Shown here piece by piece: positions 24,708 to 32,665 of a DNA stretch of 64,000 nucleotides. The DNA is taken from the NCBI RefSeq assembly GCF_000308515.1, contig NZ_BAFV01000058.1, forward strand, positions 62,001 to 126,000, written 5' to 3'. The notes under the pieces are model-generated. The model was not told where the DNA came from, searched no databases, and saw nothing but the letters and a program-made list of their open reading frames with translations. This DNA comes from Nocardia carnea NBRC 14403. GTDB lineage: Bacteria; Actinomycetota; Actinomycetes; Mycobacteriales; Mycobacteriaceae. Position 1 is the first letter of the stretch, and each line of letters opens with the position of its first letter. A program made the translations under genes and the position numbers.

Positions 24708-25283
24708 TCAGTGCAGCTGGTTCTGCGCGGTTTCCAGACCCACCCGAAGCAGCAGCTCTACTGCGTCGGCCGCCTGCTCGACGACCACCGGCAGCTCTTT
24801 ACGCTCGGCCGACGCGAACGGTTTGAGAACGAAATCGGCGGGATCCTGGCGGCCGGGTGGGCGGCCGATACCGATCCGGGTGCGCAGATAGTCCTTGGTG
24901 GTCAAGGCGCCGGAAATCGAGCGCAACCCGTTGTGTCCGCCCTCACCGCCACCGCGCTTCAACCGGACCGCGCCGAACGGCAGATCCAGTTCGTCGTGGA
25001 CGACGATCACCTCGGTGGGCGGTACGGAGAAGAAACGGGCCAGCGCCGCCACCGGCCGCCCGGACAGGTTCATATACGACCGCGGTTTCGCGACCAGGAT
25101 CTGCCGCCCGTCCAGCCGGGCCTGCAACAGATCGGTACCCGACTTCTTGTGGACGGTGAAACGGCCGCCGATCCGCTCGGCGAGCGAATCGGCGACCAGA
25201 AAGCCCACGTTGTGCCGGGTGCGTTCGTACTCGGGACCCGGATTGCCCAGACCGACGACGAGCGCCGGTGCGGTATCGGCCAT
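24708..25283 (-). CDS. pth: Peptidyl-tRNA hydrolase
   Basis: 191 residues. It releases peptides from peptidyl-tRNA after abortive translation. GLGNPGPEYERTRHNVGF (residues 11-28) contains the catalytic His24 and the family Asn14; KPRSYMNLSG and VHDELDLPFG follow. Standard length. It sits 18 nt downstream of rplY, the same pair as Rv1014c-Rv1015c. Confidence 0.95.
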   Translation of the reverse strand: MADTAPALVVGLGNPGPEYERTRHNVGFLVADSLAERIGGRFTVHKKSGTDLLQARLDGRQILVAKPRSYMNLSGRPVAALARFFSVPPTEVIVVHDELDLPFGAVRLKRGGGEGGHNGLRSISGALTTKDYLRTRIGIGRPPGRQDPADFVLKPFASAERKELPVVVEQAADAVELLLRVGLETAQNQLH

Positions 25284-25301
25284 CGCGGAAGGTGACCCGT
25301 C

Positions 25302-25901
25302 CTATTCGGCGGTTTCGCCCTCGGCGCCTTCGCCCTCGGCAGCCGGCTCGGCGGCGGCGCGGGCCTCGACGATGTTGACCAGCAGCGACTCGGGATCGCC
25401 GACCAGGCTGACACCCTTGGGCAGCTCGATCGCACCGGCGGTGATCTGGGTGCCCGCCTCGGCATTGAAGATCGAGACGTCGATCGACTCAGGAATGTTC
25501 AGGGCGTCGGCGGAGACGGAAACAGTAGTGGCCTCCTGGGTCACCAGGGTGCCCGCGGCGGCCTCACCGGTCAGGTTGATCGGCACATCGGCGGTGACCG
25601 CTTCACCGCGCTGCACGATCAGCAGGTCGGCGTGTTCGATGTAGCGGTGGATCGGGTGCACGACGACCGACTTCGTCAGCGCCAGCTGCTTCTTACCCTC
25701 GATCTCCAGGTTGAGCACCGCGTTGGTGCCGTGCTGGCGCAGGATGGCGGCGAACGACAGGGCATCCAGCGAAAGATGCTGCGGATCGGACTGGTGTCCG
25801 TACAGGACCGCCGGAACGTTGCCCGCGCGGCGGGTGCGGCGCGCGGCACCCTTGCCGAACTCGGTGCGGATCTTCGCTTCGAGAAGGTTGACGTCGGACA
25901 T
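25302..25901 (-). CDS. rplY: 50S ribosomal protein L25 (general stress protein Ctc form)
   Basis: 199 residues: an N-terminal L25 5S-rRNA-binding domain (RTEFGKGAARRTRRAGNVPAVLYG) and the TL5/Ctc C-terminal domain, ending in a Glu/Ala/Gly-rich tail. AGGAG precedes the ATG. The 224-nt leader upstream is preceded by structured element 1 in the same orientation. Confidence 0.95.
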   Translation of the reverse strand: MSDVNLLEAKIRTEFGKGAARRTRRAGNVPAVLYGHQSDPQHLSLDALSFAAILRQHGTNAVLNLEIEGKKQLALTKSVVVHPIHRYIEHADLLIVQRGEAVTADVPINLTGEAAAGTLVTQEATTVSVSADALNIPESIDVSIFNAEAGTQITAGAIELPKGVSLVGDPESLLVNIVEARAAAEPAAEGEGAEGETAE

Positions 25902-26125
25902 GACTGGATAACTCCTACGGCTCTACCGGGCTTATGGGCGGTTGCCAGGGATATCGCGCCCCTGGTCAGGTGGTCTGCTCGTCAGGCGAAGACCGAACGC
26001 CAGCGGCCGGAAGCCGCGCCGCGTCGATCACGGTGCCGCAAATTTGCGAACCCTCGCCGAGACAACCCGAATACTGTAACCCAGCAGCCCTGAAAGTCCG
26101 GAATCGGGAGGTGCTGTGCTTATTG

Positions 26126-26237
26126 GCGCGCCTTCGGCGCGCGGGTTTCGGCCCCCCTTGGCGTGGTCGTTCAGCCCTCGACACTCGCGGCTGCGCCGCA
26201 TCGCATCGAGGGCTGAACGACCACGCGGGCCGAAACC
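26126..26237 (-). ncRNA. Structured intergenic element, copy 1 (upstream of rplY)
   Basis: Hairpin H1: GCGCGCC-TTC-GGCGCGC (26126-26142). Hairpin H2: outer arms GGTTTCGGCCC (26144-26154) and GGGCCGAAACC (26227-26237), a 6-nt one-sided bulge CCCTTG, then a perfect 21-bp inner stem (26161-26181 with 26206-26226). The apical part is CTCGCGGCTGCGCCGCATCG, itself able to fold. On the minus strand H2 precedes H1 and rplY follows 224 nt later. The rest of the 507-bp gap 25902-26408 shows no gene. It may be a cis-acting RNA or a dispersed repeat; the transcript is inferred. Confidence 0.6.
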
Positions 26238-26408
26238 TCACAGGGCCTCGCTGAACTCGGCACCGGGCAGTGCTTACGTGCGGTTCGAATCGGACCCGCG
26301 CTTCGAATCGAACCCCGGAGGGTAGTACCGAGCCGGCGCCGGTCCAGGTACGGCGGTCACGTAGCCTGAACGGTTGTTCCCGATCTCACCGCCGAAAGGT
26401 TTTCTCCG

Positions 26409-28049
26409 TTGACCGCCTCCACCGAGGGCACCGCGCCCGCCGCGCGCGGACTGGCCGGCGAGGTGTCGCGGCGCCGCACCTTCGCCGTGATCTCGCATCC
26501 CGACGCAGGTAAATCGACGCTCACCGAAGCGCTCGCGCTGCATGCCCGCAAGATCTCCGAGGCCGGTGCCATCCACGGCAAGGCGGGCCGCAAATCCACC
26601 GTCTCGGACTGGATGGAGATGGAGAAGGCGCGCGGTATCTCGGTGAGCTCCACCGCGTTGCAGTTCAACTACCGGGCCGCGGGCTCCGATATCGACAATG
26701 TGATCAATCTCGTCGATACTCCGGGCCACTCCGATTTCTCCGAGGACACCTACCGGGTGCTCACGGCGGTGGATGCCGCGGTGATGCTGATCGACGCCGC
26801 GAAGGGTCTCGAACCGCAGACCTTGAAACTGTTCCAGGTATGCCGTCACCGGGGTATCCCGGTGATCACCGTCATCAACAAATGGGACCGTCCCGGGCGG
26901 GCCCCGCTGGAGCTGCTCGACGAGATCGAGGAACGGATCGGCCTCACCCCGACCCCGCTGTTCCTGCCGGTCGGTATCGCGGGTGATTTCCGTGGTCTGC
27001 TGCGCCGCGGCCCCGAGGGCGCGGCTGCCGAGTACATCCATTTCACCCGGACCGCCGGCGGCGCCACCATCGCGCCCGAAGAAGCGCTCACGGCGGAATC
27101 CGCCGAGGCCCGGGAGGGCGCGGCGTGGACCACCGCGGCGGAGGAGAGCGAACTGCTGTCGGCCACCGGGCAGGACCACGACCAGGAGATGTTCCTGGCC
27201 GGGCAGACCTCCCCGGTGATCTACGCCTCGGCCATGCTCAACTTCGGTGTCCGGCAACTGCTGGAAACACTGGTCGAGCTGGCCCCCGCGCCGGGTTCGC
27301 GCGCCGATATCGGCGGTAGCCCGCGTAACCCGCAGGACCCGTTCAGCGCGGTCGTGTTCAAGGTGCAGGCGGGTATGGACACCGCCCACCGCGACCGGCT
27401 CGCGTTCATGCGCATCGTTTCGGGCGAGTTCGAACGCGGCATGGTGGTCACCCACGCGCAGACCGGCCGGCCGTTCGCGACCAAATACGCGTTGACCATC
27501 TTCGGCCGGGAACGCGAAACCGTCGATACCGCCTACCCCGGCGATGTGGTGGGCCTGGTCAACGCGACCGCGCTCGCACCCGGGCACACCCTGTTCGTCG
27601 ACAAGAAGGTCGAATTCCCGCCGATTCCGTCGTTCGCCCCGGAACATTTCGCCGCCCTGCGAGCCCGCAGCGCCGGCAAGTACAAGCAGTTCCGGAAGGC
27701 GATCGATCAGCTCGATTCCGAGGGCGTGGTGCAGGTGCTGCGCAACGATGCCCGCGGTGACGCCTCCCCGGTGCTCGCCGCGGTGGGCCCGATGCAGTTC
27801 GAGGTGGTGACTGCGCGGATGCAAGGCGAATTCGGGGTGGAGACCCAGCTCGACAATCTCGCCTACACGATTGCCCGCCGCACCGACGCGGCCTCGGCCC
27901 CTGAACTGGACCGTCAGCGCGGGGTGGAGGTGTTCACGCGCAGCGACGGCGCGATCCTCGCGGTGTTCAGCGATAAATGGCGGCTGCAGTACATCCAGAA
28001 GGAAATGCCGAAACTCACCTTGGAACCGCTGGTCGCCGCCGCCGACTGA
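26409..28049 (+). CDS. prfC: Peptide chain release factor 3
   Basis: 546 residues from TTG 26409; the next in-frame ATG is inside the GTPase domain. This translational GTPase recycles RF1/RF2 after termination. GTP-binding motifs are SHPDAGKST (29-37), the RF3-type switch I around KARGISVSSTALQF, DTPGHSDF and NKWD. Domain II-III sequences, such as AVGPMQFEVV near residue 460, are those of RF3 rather than EF-G. AAAGG lies before the start. Confidence 0.93.
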   Translation: MTASTEGTAPAARGLAGEVSRRRTFAVISHPDAGKSTLTEALALHARKISEAGAIHGKAGRKSTVSDWMEMEKARGISVSSTALQFNYRAAGSDIDNVINLVDTPGHSDFSEDTYRVLTAVDAAVMLIDAAKGLEPQTLKLFQVCRHRGIPVITVINKWDRPGRAPLELLDEIEERIGLTPTPLFLPVGIAGDFRGLLRRGPEGAAAEYIHFTRTAGGATIAPEEALTAESAEAREGAAWTTAAEESELLSATGQDHDQEMFLAGQTSPVIYASAMLNFGVRQLLETLVELAPAPGSRADIGGSPRNPQDPFSAVVFKVQAGMDTAHRDRLAFMRIVSGEFERGMVVTHAQTGRPFATKYALTIFGRERETVDTAYPGDVVGLVNATALAPGHTLFVDKKVEFPPIPSFAPEHFAALRARSAGKYKQFRKAIDQLDSEGVVQVLRNDARGDASPVLAAVGPMQFEVVTARMQGEFGVETQLDNLAYTIARRTDAASAPELDRQRGVEVFTRSDGAILAVFSDKWRLQYIQKEMPKLTLEPLVAAAD

Positions 28050-28077
28050 GGCCGGCGGCGGTGCGCGGGGTGACCGA

Positions 28078-28887
28078 TCAGCCCGCTGCCCGGTGCTCGG
28101 GACCCGGATATTCCTGGTCGCTGCCGCCGATGGCCTGCTCCGGCGGCTCGTCGCGCGTCGCGGTCTCCCGGGGGTCGCGTTCGACGGATTCGACGCCGTC
28201 CGAATGCTGGGTCAGCCCCCACCGGTTGGCGGTCAGCCGCAGACTGGGCAGATCGCTGAGCGATAGCACCACCTCGTAGGTGCGTTCGTAGCCCGTATGC
28301 GCGATCCGCCAGCGGCTGTCGTCGCAGCGGACGTACTCGTCGGTGTAGAAGGCGGCGCCGCGCAGCAGCATATTGTTCTCGGGAATCAGCACCGTATCGG
28401 AGAGGTACCAGATTCCGGTGGCCCGATCACCGTTCACATCGATCTCCGGGTGGTCGCAGCGGTGCTCGGTGATGACATGCGGGCCCAGGGTGTTGCGCAG
28501 GAAAGTCAAATAGGCTTCCCGGGACTCGAACTGCAGGTATTCGCTGTAGGTGGCCGTCGCTTCCGGGATCATCGTTTCGGCGAAGTCATCCCAGAGTTTG
28601 CTGTCCAAGGTCCGGACATAGCGGAATTTGAGGCGATGGATCTCCAGGACATCCTCCGATGCGGCGGATGCAGGCGGGCGTGACGGGTTCGGTCGTGCGG
28701 GTCCCATGGTCAGCGGCACATCCGTTTCGGGTTCGAGCCGCGGCGGGAGCGATATATCGAGTCCGGCGCCCAGCGCCGCCGCGAGCGCGGCGCCGGAGAA
28801 GGCCATGGTTTCACTGCTCTGACCCGGCCGCCGGGAAAAACCACCCGGGTGCGGCCCCGGATCGTTGCGCTCCTCGCCCTGGTCCAT
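28078..28887 (-). CDS. SnoaL-like (NTF2-fold) protein
   Basis: 269 residues. Residues 80-215 match the SnoaL-like bile-acid dehydratase type: ILEIHRLKFRYVRTLDSK-like helix, DFAETMIPEATATYSEY, TEHRCDHPEIDVNGDRATGIWYL and RGAAFYTDEYVR. A low-complexity 80-residue N-terminus precedes it, and a charged tail follows. ATG 28887 has a GGTGGAG Shine-Dalgarno sequence; an in-frame ATG near residue 28 is possible. Substrate unknown. Convergent with prfC, 28 bp apart. Confidence 0.75.
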   Translation of the reverse strand: MDQGEERNDPGPHPGGFSRRPGQSSETMAFSGAALAAALGAGLDISLPPRLEPETDVPLTMGPARPNPSRPPASAASEDVLEIHRLKFRYVRTLDSKLWDDFAETMIPEATATYSEYLQFESREAYLTFLRNTLGPHVITEHRCDHPEIDVNGDRATGIWYLSDTVLIPENNMLLRGAAFYTDEYVRCDDSRWRIAHTGYERTYEVVLSLSDLPSLRLTANRWGLTQHSDGVESVERDPRETATRDEPPEQAIGGSDQEYPGPEHRAAG

Positions 28888-29049
28888 AACTCCACCATCC
28901 CACCTGAAATGGACAAATTGGGAGGCTATTCAGATCTGTATCGGATTGCTATCCAGCGTCGGCGTTATTACGGGAGTCGAATCCGGGCCGGTCAGCGGGG
29001 CTTTCCGGCCGGGTGCGCGTGGCGTTCCGTGACCCTGGCGGGGCGGTTG

Positions 29050-30069
29050 TCAGGGCCGCTGACCGTTGCCGATGGTGAAACAGGTACGGCAGAAATCCTC
29101 GCCGAACTCCGTCAGGCGCAGACTTTTGCGCACGATTTTCGGGGCCCGGCCCGCCTTTTTCAAAGCGTCCTCCACGATCGGCTGGACCTCGAGCACCATA
29201 TAGCGGCTCAGCACCACGGGATCGTCGGAATTATGGGTCAAGCCCAGCCGGCTGAGGTTGATCAGATACGACCGGGCCCGGTCGATGTAGCGCACACCGG
29301 CCTGCTCCGGTACCGAGGTCAGCCCACCGGAGATCAACTCGGAGCCGATACCCAGCGGGCGGTTGGTGCGGACGTCGACCGTCGGCTGCGGGCCGTTGAG
29401 GGCCATATAGCGCAGGATGCGGGCCTCGTCGGGGGCCAGTTCGTCGAGAATCCGGTCGTAGGCGGGATGCACCTCTTCGGTGAAGTAGACATCGGCCGAA
29501 CGGGCCAGCAGCGCATCCCCGCGTTTACGGAGTTCGGCGACGGTGGCCGAACGCATATACGAGCCCACCGCCACCGTCTGCGGACCGGAGGCCTGCCCGG
29601 TCGGCACATAGCTGACGATTTCGCGCACCGAACCCTCGGTGACCCCGAGCGCACTGCGCGCGATCGACCGTAGCGCGTTACCGGTGCGCTCGGCGATCTC
29701 GGCCGAGGACTCCCCGTCCAAGGCCGCCTGGGTGATCTCCCGGGTGACCTCGAAGGACGTGTTCGCCGCCCACTGGCCACCGCGCACCACACTGCCCGCC
29801 GCGACCCCGGCAGCACGGAAAACGCCGCGGATGAGACGGGCCTCGTTGCTGATCTGCCGCTGCTCGACATCGGCGCTGCGTTCGACACTCGACGGCGGAC
29901 GCCGGACGACATCGGCCGGGTCGGGACTCGTCTTCGGCGCCGGACCCGGGCCGTTACCGGCCGGTGGACTCCATTGCACGGGCCGGGAACCGGTCCGGGT
30001 GAACTCCTGTCCGGTCCTGTCGTCTGCCACGTCTACTCCGATATCGCCAGATGAACGAATCCCGCTCAC
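29050..30069 (-). CDS. Abi-alpha (DUF4393)-like protein A
   Basis: 339 residues. After a Pro-rich start, residues 95-160 form amphipathic helices, and residues 200-335 hold the conserved core: ILDELAPDEARILRYMALNGPQPTVDVRT, RYIDRARSYLINLSRLGL and LRLTEFGEDFCRTCF. This resembles the Abi-alpha abortive-infection domain, often encoded in phage-defence regions. A homologous gene lies at 31571, on the other side of the DUF445 gene. Divergent from DUF445 with about 190 bp between. The Abi-alpha link is by motif memory, unverified. Confidence 0.65.
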   Translation of the reverse strand: MSGIRSSGDIGVDVADDRTGQEFTRTGSRPVQWSPPAGNGPGPAPKTSPDPADVVRRPPSSVERSADVEQRQISNEARLIRGVFRAAGVAAGSVVRGGQWAANTSFEVTREITQAALDGESSAEIAERTGNALRSIARSALGVTEGSVREIVSYVPTGQASGPQTVAVGSYMRSATVAELRKRGDALLARSADVYFTEEVHPAYDRILDELAPDEARILRYMALNGPQPTVDVRTNRPLGIGSELISGGLTSVPEQAGVRYIDRARSYLINLSRLGLTHNSDDPVVLSRYMVLEVQPIVEDALKKAGRAPKIVRKSLRLTEFGEDFCRTCFTIGNGQRP

Positions 30070-30257
30070 CGATTATTGCCCATCGACGGTGATAGCCCCG
30101 CGCCGGACCATGGATCCGGCTCACGTCTGAGACACTAATGTGTCGCGGCCGGTCGCGCTGCCGGTGGGATGGCCGCCGCAGCGCGGTTACGGTCCGGTTG
30201 TGGTGCTAATTTGAAATCCCGGTGAGGCGGCGATCACCGGGAGCAGGAGGGTGTGTC

Positions 30258-31580
30258 GTGTTGGAGAGTGTGTTCGGGGTGCACCCGACGATCCTCCTGG
30301 AATTACTGACCATTCCGCTGTTCACCGGCGTCATCGGTTACATCACCAACTGGACCGGCGTGCTGATGCTGTTCCGGCCGATCGCCTTTCACGGTATCCG
30401 GATCCCGGGCCTGCGGTACCTGTACCCGTATCTGCCCAAGCGGATCCAGATACTGCCGCTGCTGAGCCACGACGGCCGCTTCGGCTGGCAGGGCATCGTG
30501 CCGTCACGGGCCGACAAAATGGCCAGTATCGCGGTGGACAAAGGACTTTCGAAACTCGGCAGCGTCGCCGATTTCTATCGCGAACTGGAACCCGACGCGC
30601 TCGCCGAGCATCTCGCGCTCACCGCCGAAACCCAGATCCGCGATATCGTCGAGAACATCCTGCGCCGCGACCATCCGCAGCTCTGGTACAACCTGCCGTC
30701 CCAGCTCCGGGAGATGGTGCATGCGCGGGTCCGCCAGCAACTACCGGATATTCTGCGCGAACTCACCGACGAACTCGGCGCGAACATCGATCAGCTGCTC
30801 GACGTCAAACAAATGGTGATCCGGTATTTCCAGGCCCGGCCGCAACTGCTCAACCAGCTGTTCCAGGTGCTGGGCGCCAAAGAATTACGGTTCATGCAGA
30901 ATTTCGGTCTCTATTTCGGCGCCCCCATGGGTGTGGTGCTGGTGGCGATCCTGCACACGACCGGATGGCCGACCTTGGCGGTCCTGCCGATCGGCGGGGT
31001 GATCATCGGCTGGGTGGTCAACTGGGTGGGCCTGAATATGATCTTCGCGCCCGCCGAGCCGAAATGGTGGTGCCCGTGGCGGCAGGGTCTGCTGATCAAA
31101 CGGCAGAACGAAATCACCGACGGTTACGCCGAACTCGTCTCCACCCAGGTGATGACGGTCGCCAATATCGGTGACGAACTGCTCAACGGACCCAAATCGG
31201 ATCGCACCCTGCAGATGCTGGAGGACACCCTGCGACCGGCCGCCGATCGTGCCCTCGGCCCGGCGCGCGGCGCGGTGAAACTGGTCCTCGGCAACCGCGA
31301 CTACGAGACACTGACCCAGACCCTGACCTCCGAGGCGATGGCCATCGCGCCACTGGCGTTCGCCGACGCCGACTTCAACGAACGCCAGGGCAAACAGATC
31401 GGCGCCTATATCGCCAAGCAGATGTCGGAGCTCTCACCGAACGATTTCGTCGATATGTTGCGTTCGGCCATCAAACAGGACGAATGGCTGCTGTTCGTGC
31501 ACGGCGGCGTTCTCGGGCTGTTCGCGGGATACGCGCATATCCTGGTGTTCGGAACGGGGGTGGCGACCACATGGCTGTGA
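30258..31580 (+). CDS. DUF445 membrane protein
   Basis: 440 residues. An N-terminal hydrophobic segment (LLTIPLFTGVIGYITNWTGVLMLF) is followed by the DUF445 motif with FRPI and the long helical domain, two further membrane segments near residues 225-265 (VVLVAILHTTGWPTLAVLPIGGVIIGWVVNWVGL) and a C-terminal hydrophobic helix. GTG 30258 has AGGAGG 7 nt upstream. It overlaps the next gene by 10 nt, so the two are coupled. DUF445 function is unknown; a role in the envelope is likely. Confidence 0.85.
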   Translation: MLESVFGVHPTILLELLTIPLFTGVIGYITNWTGVLMLFRPIAFHGIRIPGLRYLYPYLPKRIQILPLLSHDGRFGWQGIVPSRADKMASIAVDKGLSKLGSVADFYRELEPDALAEHLALTAETQIRDIVENILRRDHPQLWYNLPSQLREMVHARVRQQLPDILRELTDELGANIDQLLDVKQMVIRYFQARPQLLNQLFQVLGAKELRFMQNFGLYFGAPMGVVLVAILHTTGWPTLAVLPIGGVIIGWVVNWVGLNMIFAPAEPKWWCPWRQGLLIKRQNEITDGYAELVSTQVMTVANIGDELLNGPKSDRTLQMLEDTLRPAADRALGPARGAVKLVLGNRDYETLTQTLTSEAMAIAPLAFADADFNERQGKQIGAYIAKQMSELSPNDFVDMLRSAIKQDEWLLFVHGGVLGLFAGYAHILVFGTGVATTWL

Positions 31581-32428
31581 ACGAGGAATCCCGGGACACC
31601 GGTGAGCCGGGCCGGACAGGTCCCGGCGAACACCGCGATCCGGCGGGGCCCATCGGTCCCGTCGCGGCGGTGCGCGCCGTGAGCGGGGTCGCGCGGGTCG
31701 CAGCGTCGGTGGTGTCCGGTACCGCGCGGTGGGGAGTGCATACCGCGCTGGATGTCACCGAGACCGTGGTACGCGGCAGTATGGCCGGGCAGCCGCCCGC
31801 CGAGATCCGCACCGATGCGACCCGGCAGATCCGGGAGGCGCTGCGCCTGGCGCTCGGGGTCACCGCCACGGAATCGTCGGCCACCACCTCCCCGACCGAA
31901 CGATCGCTGCGGGAACAGGGCGCGGCACTGCTACGCCTGGCCGCCAGCACGCGGGCACCCGACGAGGGACATCCGGCGTTCGCCCGGATCCTGGCCGAAC
32001 TCACCTCCGACGAAGCCCGCATCCTGCGGCTGCTGCGCCTCGAGGGACCACAGCCGACCGTGACCGTCCGCGGCGGCCGGGCGTCACGGCGCGCCCGCCG
32101 ATCCGGGGAAGCACGATCCGGAGCGGACGATCTCGGTGTGAGCATGATCGGTGAGCACGCCGGGCTCCGGCATCCGGAACGGATCCAGCGTTATTTGAAC
32201 AACCTGCGGCGGGTGGGCCTGATCGACACACTGCCCGAACCGGTCGGCACCCCCGAGCGCTACCAGCTCCTGGAAGCCCAGACAGCGGTGGCCGACCTGC
32301 TGAAACAGGCCGGCGGCCGAGGGAAGCTCCAGCACCGGGGCATCGCCCTCACCACCTTCGGCGCCGAATTCGTGCAGACCAGCCTGCCCATTGCCGGTGA
32401 GGAAGGTCCTGCCACCGGCACACCCTGA
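31571..32428 (+). CDS. Abi-alpha (DUF4393)-like protein B
   Basis: 285 residues. FARILAELTSDEARILRLLRLEGPQPTVTVR, RHPERIQRYLNNLRRVGLID and IALTTFGAEFVQTSL align by eye with the core of the 29050 protein, so the two are paralogues flanking DUF445. The insert between core blocks is basic and differs. ATG 31571 overlaps the DUF445 stop (10 nt). A soluble helical protein with no enzymatic motif; it probably acts with the membrane protein. Confidence 0.65.
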   Translation: MAVNEESRDTGEPGRTGPGEHRDPAGPIGPVAAVRAVSGVARVAASVVSGTARWGVHTALDVTETVVRGSMAGQPPAEIRTDATRQIREALRLALGVTATESSATTSPTERSLREQGAALLRLAASTRAPDEGHPAFARILAELTSDEARILRLLRLEGPQPTVTVRGGRASRRARRSGEARSGADDLGVSMIGEHAGLRHPERIQRYLNNLRRVGLIDTLPEPVGTPERYQLLEAQTAVADLLKQAGGRGKLQHRGIALTTFGAEFVQTSLPIAGEEGPATGTP

Positions 32429-32665
32429 TACGGCAGCACCTGGTGCGGCGGTGCCGGGCGGGCGCAGGCGGTTCATCGGCCGATCGGCAACGGTGGCCCC
32501 CGGTATGCTGAGCTGCGCCACTCGCCGCCGGTTCACGAGGACCCGTGGCGGCGCAGACAGCTGTTCCGGGCGGGTCCCTGCCGGGGCGCGGGGTCGTCCG
32601 CGGTCATTGCCGACGCGGCGCTGCGCCCGGCGCGATGTACCGACCGGCCGGTGGCCCGTGACCGC

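Noticed and set aside
26126..26250. Integron attC site or MITE as explanation of the paired hairpins
   Set aside because: No attC core sites (RYYYAAC/GTTRRRY), no transposase-type terminal repeats and no obvious target duplication. Compensating stem changes fit structure conservation better.
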